Shown here: positions 53,184 to 63,740 of the stretch, one piece after another
How positions within the stretch are numbered: the stretch's first letter is position 1
Layout: every line of letters starts with the position of its first letter
NCBI GenBank assembly: GCA_028554755.1
Contig: JAPTOF010000017.1
Coordinates: 5,146,001-5,210,000 of the forward strand
DNA: 64,000 bases
DNA from: Cordia subcordata
Lineage: Eukaryota; Streptophyta; Magnoliopsida; Boraginales; Cordiaceae
Reading direction: 5' to 3'
Position numbers and translations under genes: made by a program
Notes under the pieces: model-generated
Told to the model about the DNA's origin: nothing
The model's database searches: none
What the model saw: the letters and a program-made list of their open reading frames with translations, nothing else

Positions 53184-56100
53184 ATGTCTTCCACAAGTGA
53201 AAAGTTTGAAATCGATAAGTTTGACGGGATAATGAGTTTCAGTCTTTGGAGGATCAGATTCAAAGCATTTATGACAATGCAAGGACTTTGGAAAGTCATT
53301 GAAGAAGTGATCCCGGTAAAGATGGAACCAGCAATGAGAGAAGAACTCGAAGCGAAAGCCTTGAATGCAATACATATGTTCGTGACAAATGAAGTATTGC
53401 TGGATATTGCTGAGAAGACGACAGCAATTGAGGCTTGGAATACTTTGGTGGAATTGTATGCATCTAAGTCTCTCACCAATCGCCTCTACCTGAAGAAGCA
53501 ATTGTATCATCTTAGAATGAAAGAAGGTACATCACTAAATCAACACCTTGATGAGTTTTCCTCTTGTTTTATTGCTTTGAAGGATGTGGGTGTTAAAATT
53601 GATGACAAAGACCAAGCTATGATCGTATTATGCTCCTTACCGCCTTCATATATGAACTTTGTGGACACTATGTTGTACGGGAGGGATAAAATTACCTTTG
53701 AAGATGTGATTACTTTATTAAAATCGAAGGATCTTCAAACACATATTCCGGACATAGGAAGAAGTTCATGGGGAAGGTTTAGTGAGTAGAGGAGATCGGA
53801 GAATAGAGGGGATCTTCGGGTAGAAAGAAAAGCAAGTCAAGGTCAAAATCAAGAGCAAGGAAGCTACGTTGTTTCGAGTGTGGTGAAAAGGGTCATATTA
53901 AGAAAGAATGTCCAAAACTGAAAAAGGGAAAGAAAAAGGTGGAGAATTCAGCTAATGTGGTGGAGAGTGCTGACAGTGATGGAGATAACTCGAGTAGTAC
54001 CAGGGAAGTTTTGACTGTGAGTGGATCACAGTGGCATAATCAATGAATTCTTGATACTAGTGCAACGTTCCATATGTGTCCTAGGCGCGACTAGTTCTCT
54101 TCTTATTCCAAAAGAGAAGGGAAAGTTTTTCTAGGCAATGATCTTTCGTTGAAGGTGAAGGGAATGGGCATCGTAAATATCAAGATATTTGATGGTATTA
54201 CAAGATATCTCGAGTGTTGGCATGTACCGGAGCTGAAGAAAAACTTGATTTCTCTTGGGCGTTTGGATTTTCATGTATACAAATTCCGAAGTGAGAATGG
54301 TGTCTTAAAGGTGACCAAAGGTGCAATTGTGCTTTTGAAAGGGAACTTGACTGGCGGTCTATATGTCTTTCAAGGTAGTACAATTACAGGTGTTGCAGCT
54401 GTTATATCCGAGGAAAGTGATAATGACACTACGCAGTTGTGGCACAAAAGATTGGGCCATATGAGCGAGAGGGGACTGACCGAGCTGAGTAAGAGAGATT
54501 TGCTTTGTGGACAAAGAACTGGAAAGCTTGAATTCTGCGAACATTGTGTCTTTGGAAAGCAAACCAGGGTGAAGTTCAGCAAGGGGCAGGAGAACACCAA
54601 AGGTACACTTGATTATATTCATTCTGATCTATGGGGTCCTAATAAAGTTCCTTCCAAAAAAGGTGCCAGGTATTATATCACTTTCATTGATGCATACTCT
54701 CGGATGGTGTGGGTATACTTCTTGAAAACTAAAGATGAGGCGTTTCCAACATTTGTCGAGTGGAAGACGTTGATTGAGAAGCGACTGGTAAACAAATTAA
54801 GCATCTTAGGACTGACAATGGGTTGGAATATTGTAATAAAGAGTTTGATGAGTTCTGCAGGAAACATGGCATTGTGAGACACCGCACATATGTAGGGACA
54901 CCACAACAGAATGGAGTTGCAGAACGCATAAATAGAACTCTGGTGGAGAGAGCTCGTTGTATGCTCTCCCAATCTGGTTTGAGTTAAGACTTTTGGGCTG
55001 AAGCTGTCAATACGGCATGCTGCTTGGTGAATAGGTCTCCATCCAAAGCTATTGAATTGAAAACTCCTTTTGGGTTATGGTCTGGTAAGCCTGCTGACTA
55101 CTCTCGATTAAGGATGTTCGGTTGCCCTGCATACGCTCACGTGAAGGATGGCAAGTGGGAGCCGAGGGCAAAGAAATGCATATTTCTAGGCTATGCGTCC
55201 GAGAGGAAAGGTTACAGGTTGTGGTGCACAGATCCAAAGTCTCCAGGTTTCCTCATCAGCAGGGATGTCATATTCAATGAGTCTACTTTATTAGACCAAG
55301 AAAAGGAGAAAGCGGTAGCTGGTTTAGACCACGGTGTCAAAGAGCAGGTGGAGGTATTTGCTTATATTCCAAATGTTCCATCTAGCAATAGTAGCAGTCA
55401 AATTCAGCTGACTCAACCAACTGAGGTACATGATCAAAATGTGCTGAACAATGTATACAAAGATTGCCACTGGGCGAGAAAGGAGACAAATTAGAGAGCC
55501 TCAAAGGTACGGATACGCTGATCTTATTGCTTATGCTTTGACTGTTGCCGAAACAATTGAAGGACATGAGCCGAATTCATACAAAGAGGCCATATTTGGG
55601 AAAGATTCTGCTCAGTGGGTGGGTGCTATGAGTGAAGAGATTGAGTCTCTTCATAAGAATCAAACGTGGGAGCTTGTTGAATTGCCTAAGGGACAGCGAG
55701 TTGTCGGTTGCAAATGGGTTTACAAGAAAAAGGAAGGTACTCCAGGGGTTGAAGGTCTTCGATACAAGGCACGGTTGGTGGCAAAAGGCTATACACAAAG
55801 GGAGGGTGTTGACTTGAATGAAGTGTTCTCTCCGGTTGTGAAGCATAGTTCCATCAAGCTTTTACTTGCCTTGGTTGCTCTTCATGACTTAGAGCTTGAG
55901 CAGCTAGATGTGAAAACAGTATTTTTGCATGGTGATCTTAAAGAGCAAATTTACATGAGTCAACCGAAGGGGTATATAGTTCCTGGTAAGGAGAACCATG
56001 TTTGCAAACTGAAGAAGTCCTTGTATGGGTTGACGCAGTCACGTTGGCAATGGTATAAGAGATTTGACACATTCACGGTAGGTGCTGGATACACAAGGAG

Positions 56101-57133
56101 TGCCTATGACAGCTGTGTGTATCTCAAAAGACTTCCAGATGGTTCGTTTGTGTACTTGTTGTTGCATGTTGATGATATGCTTATTGCTGCTAAAAGCATG
56201 TCTGCAATTGACGAATTAAAGAAGCAGCTAGGTGATGAGTTTGAGATGAAGGATCTTGGAGCAACGAAGAAGATGGAGATTCACAGATATAGAAATACTG
56301 GGAAGCTGTTCTTGTCTCAACAGAGTTATATTGAGAAGGTGCTAGAGCGTTTCGGGATGCTTAAAGCTAAGCCTGTGAGTGTGCCGCTTGCTGCTCATTT
56401 CAAGTTGTCTGTAGATTTGTCACCTAAAACTGAGGAGGAGGTGGAGCATATGTCTTATGTTCCATACTCGAGTGCTGTTGGTAGCTTGATGTATGCTGTG
56501 GTGTGCACTCGTCCTGATATTTCACATGCAGTTAGTGTTGTGAGCAGGTATATGGCATCACCTGGGAAAGCACACTGGGAAGCGGTGAAATGGATAATGA
56601 GATATTTGCGTGGCACTACGAATGTAGGTTTACTGTTTAGCAAGATGACTGGAAATTACGCGAGGTTGGTGGGTTATTGTTATTCAGACTTTGCGGGTGA
56701 CCTTGATAAGAGAAGATCTCTGACGGGTTACGTGTTTACTCTCTGGATGTGCTATCAGTTGAAAGCGACATTACGCTTCATCGTGGCATTGTCGACTACT
56801 GAAGCGGAGTACATGGCAATTGCAGAAGCTGTGAAGGAGGCCATGTGGTTACAAGGCCTTGTTCGTGATCTTGGACTGCAGCAAGATACAAGTATAGTCT
56901 TTTGTAATAGCCAGAGTGCAATCCATCTGACGAAAAATCAGATGTATCATGAGAGGACTAAACACATTGATATCAGATATCATTTTATCAGAGATGTTGT
57001 ATCACAAGGAATCATATCAGTGCAGAAGATATCTACCCATAAGAATCTAGCAGATATGATGACTAAGGTGGTTCCAGTCAGCAAGTTTAAGCATTGCTTG
57101 GACTTGGTTGTTATTTACGGTGCGAAGCATTGA
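53184..57133 (+). pseudogene. Copia-5 gag-pol, frame-broken
   Basis: Gag frame 53184-53789 (MSSTSEKFEIDKFDG) ends early. The zinc knuckle CFECGEKGHIKKEC near 53872 and protease LDTSATFHM near 54051 (conserved Gly changed to Ser, nearby Trp codons changed to stops) lie in other frames. Integrase runs 54149-54877 with a two-base loss near 54783, then a TAA near 54986. A 560-codon frame, 55451-57133, covers RT and RNase H. The RT motif reads HVDD in place of YVDD (near 56166), nine bases are missing before [10 protein letters not shown], and two compensating indels near 56740-56764 change TLSGCAISW to TLWMCYQL. Non-functional. Confidence 0.93.
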
Positions 57134-57204
57134 GCTCTTAGAGGCAGTTGGCTGCAGGGATGATGGTGTATTGATTGGAGCGAATACGTGCCAAGGTGGA
57201 GATT

Positions 57205-57536
57205 TGTTGAATGTGGCCCGTATTCTTAGGCAACAAGAATAGCAGATTTCCTTATTAGCATATTACCTTATTCGCTTGTTATCTTTTGTAGCACATAATT
57301 AATTAGTTGCCTTTTCTGCTTAATAGGTTTAGGAAACCTTTGCACTATAAATATGTGGCAATACTCATTATGTTATGTGTGAGAGAGAAATCAAAGTGAG
57401 AGCCTTGTAGCATTCGTGATCAATATTAGAATTATTCTCTGCTGCCCTTGGACGTAGGCTTTAAAGCTGAACCACGTAATTTTTGTGTCCGTTATTTCTT
57501 CTCGTATTCTTCGTGTTTGCATGTTTTTCCCCAACA
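57205..57536 (+). repeat. Copia-5 3' LTR
   Basis: 332 bp, TG..CA ends, preceded by CAAGGTGGAGATT. Very similar to the 3' LTR of Copia-4. Confidence 0.93.
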
Positions 57537-58609
57537 ATTAATTTGATCCTGTCAAATTTTACGTTACATATAATATTAGAAATTGTATTTTAATTAAGTT
57601 ACAGATAGATGTCATTTTGAACAACTAATAAAATCAGAGACATGGAGTTAAAGTTGACTAGTGCTTTGCTATCCCACCCCCTTTAAACGAATGGTTTATA
57701 CCTGATTTTTATCTCAAGGGTATAAGTTAATTTTCTCATTGTATTTTTAACATTGATGTGAATGAAAAACTCTCTTACTAAAGACAGACCGCTAGAGGTA
57801 AATGGACTGAAAAATCCTACAATTGCCCTGGGCAAACCACCAACCACTTTTTTCCAAAGGACACCAAGCGATAGGGGACCTTTTTTTTTTAAAAATAAAT
57901 ATTAAAAAAAAAACTCAAATTCAATTTAAGTCAAAAATATTAATTCTTCAAAAAATACTTTTTTCAACACTTTTTTTTAAATTATAAAAAAAATACTTAA
58001 AAAAAAACCAATCTAAACAAGCATGAAGTCACCACCAGCCCTTTAGAGCCATCACAATTGTTCAAGTTTTCACATGCTTGTAAACCACTTATTGAATCAA
58101 ATGTATGCTATCCTCTACTTAGTTTTTGTAATTTGCTTATATTTTTATAAAGGTGAAACATTTCCCTTTTGTTAATATAGTGACTTCCTTAAAAATTAAA
58201 AATTGCTAACTAATGAATTGGAAAAATCACAAGTTAAGAAACTAGTTATTCATAAATGCAAAATGTTTTTATCCAAATTTACAATTTATACCCATCTTAC
58301 GAATGTCACACTCCGTTAAGTTGAATTAAAAATGTGATGATCAAGAATTATGTGTTAACTTTTAAAAATTTAAATAAGTTATTATACAAGTATTTAAAAA
58401 CAAAAAAATAAATAACTGACTTGACAAACTATAGTGCAAAGTTGCATCTTATCCTAACTGATATGCTGGGTCATTCTAGCAAGCGTAATTTTAGAATTTA
58501 TGAAATTCTGTCTTCTAAGCATCCCATATGCTATTTGGGCACTGATGGCTTCAATTGCTCTCATGTGGACTTTTCATTTGCAGTGTAAAGATCATCTAAT
58601 AAATCGAGC
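57537..58609. other. WIP7 distal 3' spacer
   Basis: 57876-58022 has a TTTGGATT-type MITE end (AAAACCAATCTAAACAAGC). 58515-58600 is the WIP 3' flank (GATGGCTTCAATTGCTCTCA, GTGGACTTTTCATTTGCAG). The plus-strand frame 58500-58892 runs across this flank and is not a supported gene. Confidence 0.55.
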
Positions 58610-59150
58610 AGGGATGGCAATGATAATCGGGCTCGTTTTGCTCTACTGGAGCAAGGAGGTAGTTTTTGTATTAAAAAAAAAGAAAAAAAAAACTCTACAA
58701 GGGTGGGACAGAGTTTTGTTCTCCTATCCCGTGCAGGGGCATGGCCGCGTTAGGGCTTGTCCGTCCTACTCCGTCCCTCTCTCTATATATATTTTCAATA
58801 TAAATATTATATTATTATTTTATATATATCTAATATATTTTAATATAAATTTTATATCATTAAATTTTTTTTGGTCTAATCATATAAGTTAACTTATCTT
58901 TTATGCATCCTTTTGTATTGGTATTTTTTTAAAAATTTTTAATGTTATTGACCTTGTTAACTGGTACTTCGTAAAACTCTAATAGAGGTGGAACGGATTT
59001 TTTTTGCCATTTAATAGGAACGAAAATGGAAGTGTAAGAGTTTACTCTGATATAAATATATGCAGCTTGGGGTGAGAGTTTTGCTAACAAAAGTAGGGGG
59101 GTAAACACACTTGCCCCTGCCTTGTCTTATTGCCATTCCTAATATTCAAG
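58610..59150. mobile_element. hAT-like non-autonomous element in the WIP7 3' flank
   Basis: Starts AGGGATGGCAATGATAATCG and ends near TTATTGCCATTCCT, inverted at GG.ATGGCAAT. It splits the WIP 3' flank, which resumes after 59150 (AGCGTAGAACAAAAAATGAA, GTTGGTAAACACCATTAGCA). CCATTCCTAATATTCAAGC is directly repeated at about 59132 and 59165. Confidence 0.55.
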
Positions 59151-59388
59151 CCTTGTTCCATTTCCATTCCTAATATTCAAGCGTAGAACAAAAAATGAAG
59201 ATAATGAAAGTTGGTAAACACCATTAGCACATATATATATTCATGTATATATACACATCAAAATTCTGAAATTCATTTAATTGGCATCGAAAGGAATTTG
59301 GCCAATCAACTCCTACTCACAACTACCACCTAAAATTCAAAATTTCTATAAATTTTTGTGAGCTGAATCCACTGCTGGGGTTCAATAA

Positions 59389-59658
59389 TCAATATGGACC
59401 CCAAGAACTCAAGTACATAACTTTCCTCAGAGACTCCTCAGACCGCTTAAGCTTTTCTTGTTTCACTTTGCTGCTGGAAACCATCGCAGAAGATTGCTGA
59501 GAGAGCCTCTTAGCCGGAGCGACGGACCTGAGTTTGTTCTTGGCGTGTTGGTGAAGTGATCTGATGGTGTAGTTCCACCTGCAGAATCCCTGATCTTTAA
59601 GCGCCTCCACGGCTCCCATGGATGCTGCCACAATCCATGCCCTGCTAGATGAACTCAT
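59389..59658 (-). CDS. WIP7: wound-induced polypeptide family protein
   Basis: 89 codons from the conserved ATG at 59656-59658. The frame is open for 79 more codons upstream, but that part crosses the promoter and microsatellite and has no family match, so it is excluded. MSSSSRAWIVAASMGAVEAL, KDQGFCRWNYTIRSLHQHAK, middle SVAPAKRLSQQSSAMVSSSK and C-terminus SLRKVMYLSSWGPY. The ending SSWGPY is shared only with WIP2. Family core intact; expected wound/low-oxygen inducible, biochemical role unknown. Confidence 0.94.
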   Translation of the reverse strand: MSSSSRAWIVAASMGAVEALKDQGFCRWNYTIRSLHQHAKNKLRSVAPAKRLSQQSSAMVSSSKVKQEKLKRSEESLRKVMYLSSWGPY

Positions 59659-59755
59659 TTTTTTTTTTATTCTTATGAAATGTTGCAGAACAAATTCTGG
59701 GTGATGAAGTTTTTGAGAAGATAATGTGTTGTGTTTGAGATTCTTCGAATGGTAA

Positions 59756-59911
59756 TGGCTATCTATATCTATATCTATATATATATATGTGTGTGTGTGT
59801 CTCTGCGCGCGCGCGCGCAGGGGTGAGACAAAAAAGTTGAGTATAAAACCAGAGGCTCGGGTGCGTTCCGGTGGTTTTGGAAGATGGTTTCCCAATTTTT
59901 TGTGGGCGGTT
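59756..59911 (-). promoter_or_regulatory. WIP7 promoter: compound microsatellite and conserved AAACCA-type block
   Basis: (TATC)n-(TA)n-(TG)n-(CG)n compound repeat at 59759-59819 lies in TATA position. Block 59868-59909 on the minus strand reads AAACCATCTTCC and AAACCACCGG, about 210 bp from the ATG. Confidence 0.58.
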
Positions 59912-59974
59912 GTTGCTATCTATTATTTGTCCTTTGGCCGGTTGGGCTGCACGCGTCAATTGGGATTTTCTTAG

Positions 59975-60273
59975 TCTCCGTTTGTTTGCTGGAAAATAAC
60001 TTGTACGGAATTTTATTTTTTTTGGAAAAAACAAAATACTTTTTGGTATTTGTTATACTGAAAAATATTTTTTAATGTTTGAAACGTGTAATGAGAAGAA
60101 AGACGGTAGGGAGCTTTCGGAGGAAATGTTATCCGTTTGTATTTAGACGGGAAAATATTTGCCATAAAAGAACTTAGCTACAATTGTTGACTGAAAATTT
60201 TTTTTTAGTTAACTTTTTGCAAGGTAGAAAAAATAAAATTTCTTGAAACTTATTTTCCAGCAAACAAACAGAG
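59975..60273. mobile_element. Small element with about 24-bp terminal inverted repeats
   Basis: CTCCGTTTGTTTGCTGGAAA at the left and TTTCCAGCAAACAAACAGAG at the right are reverse complements with one mismatch, and ATAA/TTAT extends them. About 300 bp, non-coding. Lies just upstream of the WIP7 promoter block; no clear target duplication. Confidence 0.75.
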
Positions 60274-60687
60274 CTCTAGTGTTAGAAGGTTGGCCCTAGT
60301 GATGTACTGCACGTGGTTTGGCATTAAAAATTGGAAATCCATCTGGGATTTTTTCTTTCTTCTTTCCTAGGTCGATGAGTTGGAATTATGCCAGCTACTT
60401 TATTTATTGATTTGTTTAGTTTTATTAAATATATAAGTGCTTGTATTAATAATTCATACATCATACATTACATAACTAAGAGCTCTTAAAAAACACACTC
60501 TTTTGTATGAGATGATTTTATGTCAACTTTAGTTATCAGCAATGTTGAAAGATGAAAAGATTTGAGAAATGTTATAATTTGATTTTAACTTCTAATTGAA
60601 AATTGTTCTCATTAATTAATGTGAAATTTTCTCAAGTTCTAACCCTTTATGACTAAGAAAAAATTATTGATTCTTGTTCATGGGGAG
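60274..60687. other. Spacer between the WIP7 unit and the hAT element
   Basis: No gene recognised. AT-rich. I did not find the second conserved array block here. Confidence 0.5.
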
Positions 60688-60990
60688 TAGACTTGGCAAA
60701 AGGGGCACCCGCAAACCGACCCGACCCGACAAGTTTAAGTCGGGTTTGGCGGGTTGGCGGGTTGGTAAGTTAGACGGGTCTACCGGATTACCCGGCGGGT
60801 CAAGCAATGACAGACCCTAAATCGACCCTATTGGGTTGGCGGGTTGGACCCGCCAAATATTGCAAATTTGTGTTTTTTTTTTAAATTAATTAAAAAAATG
60901 ATCAATCAAAGTCTTAAGTGTCTAATAATTAAAATTCACAAAATTCAACACTTAAAATCATTATATAAAAATTACAAATCTTAATTTCCA

Positions 60991-61330
60991 ATCATAACTC
61001 ATAATCCAATCCAAAATCAAAACCATAAATCACAATTCACAAATCATGTCCATAGGTCCATAATTCCATAAATAATAACCACTAACTATTAAACACCTAA
61101 CAATACAATCATAATTGATAATCAAATCCAAAATCAAAACCATAAATCACAATTCACAAACCATGCCCATAGGTTCATAATGCTATAAATAATAACCACT
61201 AAGCATTAAACACCTAATAATAAAACCATAATTCATAATCAAATCTATAAACCAAAACCATAATTCCCTAAATCACAATTCACAAATCATAAGTCCATAA
61301 CTTCATAAATAATACACACTCAATCATCTA
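60991..61330 (+). repeat. Three tandem units of about 117 bp in the hAT 3' region
   Basis: Units start near 60991, 61108 and 61225 and share ATCATAA.T.ATAATC, CAAAACCATAAATCACAATT, CACAAA.CAT and ATAAATAATAACCACTAA. C/A-rich on the plus strand, no open frame. Confidence 0.8.
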
Positions 61331-61558
61331 ATGGTTATAACATTCAAACATGAAACAACAAACAAAAGTATCAGTTCTCAAATCTCAATCCATTACACTA
61401 CATAAGAACAATCAAACTTCATCATTTCTCAACAACTATAGCAACAATCAAACTTTTTCATTCCTCTTCCACATCAACAACTTGGTTTGAACCTGCATTT
61501 GGTTTGGAACTACAAATAGGGAATTCGAGACGTTTCAAGATTTGTTGTTCACTCTCAT

Positions 61559-61655
61559 CTATCAAAAAAAGAAAAACAAAAAGTATTAGGAATAGATTAA
61601 CCAAAAAAGTTAGCTACTAATTCACATATTAGAATTTAAAATTAATAAAATTTAC
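61559..61655 (-). other. hAT transposase intron 2
   Basis: 97 bp, donor GTAAAT, acceptor TTTTGATAG after a T-rich tract. Joins NWLYGFKST to DESEQQILKRL in frame. Confidence 0.7.
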
Positions 61656-61977
61656 CTGTAGACTTGAAACCATATAACCAATTGCGAGTACAAAGCAAAG
61701 CTTCAAAATTTTTCGGCAAGGGAGAGCTTCTATATTTATTAAGAATTCTTCCACCAACACTCAAAGAAGAATCTGAAGCAACAGTGGTTATAGGAATGCT
61801 TAATATATCACGCACCATAAGAGAAAGTACTGGATACCTATTTTTTTCTTTCCTCCAATGTTCTAACACATTTAAGTTTCCCTGAAGCTTACGGTCAAGT
61901 CTAGGCTCCTCCAAGTACAATTCCAATTCACTTTTACCATTTCTGTCAATGCTTTGACTCCCAAATAAATCAAACTC

Positions 61978-62061
61978 CTAAACAATCATAAAAGAAAAGT
62001 ATCAATATCACAATTGAAACAAACAATTTTATAAAAATAGGATAATTTTAGAAGCACTTAC
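61978..62061 (-). other. hAT transposase intron 1
   Basis: 84 bp with donor GTAAGT and acceptor TTGTTTAG on the minus strand. Splicing joins GKGKDLLD to EFDLFGSQSIDRNGK in frame. Confidence 0.75.
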
Positions 62062-63740
62062 ATCAAGCAAATCTTTTCCTTTCCCCATAGCCTGTGATCC
62101 ACTACTACTTTCAATGGATGATGATGGTGGTGATAGCAATGTAGTTATGGTTTGATGAGAAGCCTTCTTTTGATATTCTTCAAACAACATTTTCAACTTA
62201 TTTTTGATACGATATATTTTACCCATTGTAGTGACAAAATTTATCTTATCAAAGCAAAATTGAAGAATATCACACTTCAAGCGAGGATCAAACACAACCC
62301 CAAATGCAAGCACTGGACTATACTCATCCCAATATTTTTCAAATTTCTCCAACATCTTTTCTGCCATAACGCTAAGCAAAGGATCACCACTCATCTTGTT
62401 CTCCAACAAAGAGATTGAATGCGCCACACATTCATGAAATACAAATTAGATGTCTGATAGTTTATACCAGAGAATAAATTAGTCATGTCATTGAAAGGCT
62501 GTAGGAATTCACATATTTTCTCGCATCTTGTCCATTCCTCATCTGATAGTCCATACTTGTACTGACTATCAAAAACTTGTAAATGAGAAAAGGCAGCACG
62601 ATACCTAATGGCACACTCAAGCATTAAGTATGTTGAATTCCAATGGACAGGCATATCCAAGCGAAGACCAATTGAAACTTCTAATCTAGTAGCTTTTGCA
62701 CACTCCTCAAATTTTAAAGTCCTACTTTCCGAGCCAAGCACATATTTGACACTCTCTCTAATTTTGTGTAATGCACCACTAGCTACTTTCAAACCATCTT
62801 GAACAATAAGATTCAAAATATGAGCACAACATCGTATATGAAAGAAATCTCCATCACACAACAAACCATCATGTAACCTGAATGCATTTATCAATCTGTC
62901 TTGCATATTATCATTAGCAGATGTGTTGTCCAATGTGATAGAAAAGATTTTGTGCTCAATTCCCCATTCTTTCAAGAAAAACATGATTTTTTGGGCTAAT
63001 TCAATCCCACTGTGTGGAGGAGGCATGTGATAAAATAATAAAACCTTACTATTCAGTTTCCAACTATCATCCACAAAATGTGTAGTAAGACAAAGATAAT
63101 CCTCACTAGTGCAAGATTGCCACAAATCAGATGTCAAACATATTCTCCCAGAATGTTTAACTAAAACTTCTTTCAATCTTGTCTTTTCCCTTTTATAAAC
63201 TTTCAACACATCAGCTTTAAGTGTGTTTCTTGAAATCAGTTTCACATCTTGGTTCAAATACAAATAAACATCATTATGGCCTTCATGCTCAGTCATTACA
63301 AATGGATAATTGTGTCTGATTACAGTAATTGTTTGTTTCTCACGGAAAGCATCTTGATTGATTTTCCTAAAACATATCCTACCATCTTCACCAATAAGCA
63401 TTTGACCAACATCAAAATGGTCACGAAGTGGACAAACTTGAATATGCTTGTTCAGATTAGTAGTTCCATAACCTTTACCTCCCAGAAGATAAATCTTTTT
63501 GCAGCTATTACAAGCAGCCCTTTCTTTTCCATCTTCAGATTTATCCAATTTAGTAAAATATTGCCAACATTTAGATGTTTGAACTCGAGACCTTTTCTTA
63601 GAAGAATTACGAGAAGTGTTAGCTGTACTTTCATTGGGTGCATAAAGTCCAATATCATCTCCTAACACTTCTCTTACCTCATCATCTAGACTAGTATCAA
63701 ACTCCATTTCATTATTAACATTGACATTTTCTGACTCCAT

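Larger units (their letters stand above)
52192..57536 (+). mobile_element. Copia-5: Tnt1-like Copia element with perfect target duplication
   Basis: ATTAA flanks both ends (52187-52191 and 57537-57541). Same family as Copia-4: leader TTGAC array, gag, pol and 332-bp 3' LTR. The 5' LTR lacks its last part, and the primer-binding site plus about 200 bp of leader are deleted, so this copy could not prime reverse transcription. Inserted between WIP6 and WIP7, in opposite orientation to the WIP genes; without it their spacing would be about 2.9 kb. Confidence 0.96.
61458..63740 (-). pseudogene. hAT-family (RICESLEEPER-like) transposase, three exons, one frameshift
   Basis: Starts at 63740 (MESENVNVNNEMEFD). 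A BED zinc finger lies at about residues 55-103 (Cys77, Cys80, His99, Cys103). The RNase H-like core runs on (GRICLTSDLWQS, ITLDNTSANDN, CCAHILNLIVQDGL, WNSTYLML) to about 62400, where a one-base frameshift moves it into the frame 62029-62427 (SLLENKMSGDPLLSVMAEKM, KYWDEYSPVLAFGVVFDPRL). An intron fits 62061-61978 (GTAAGT..TTTAG); exon 2 carries the C-terminal dimerisation region (EHWRKEKNRYPVLSLMVRDI, SDSSLSVGGRILNKYRSS). A second intron fits 61655-61559 (GTAAAT..GATAG) and leads in frame to DESEQQILKRLEF and a stop at 61458. Apart from the frameshift it looks intact, so it is young or was recently mobile. Confidence 0.88.

Noticed and set aside
58500..58892. 130-codon plus-strand frame
   Set aside because: Spans the WIP 3' flank and into a hAT-like element; poly-Lys run from an A-tract; no domain.
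59659..59895. N-terminal extension of WIP7 by 79 codons
   Set aside because: Runs through the promoter and microsatellite; all other copies start at the conserved MSS[ST]SRAW Met.
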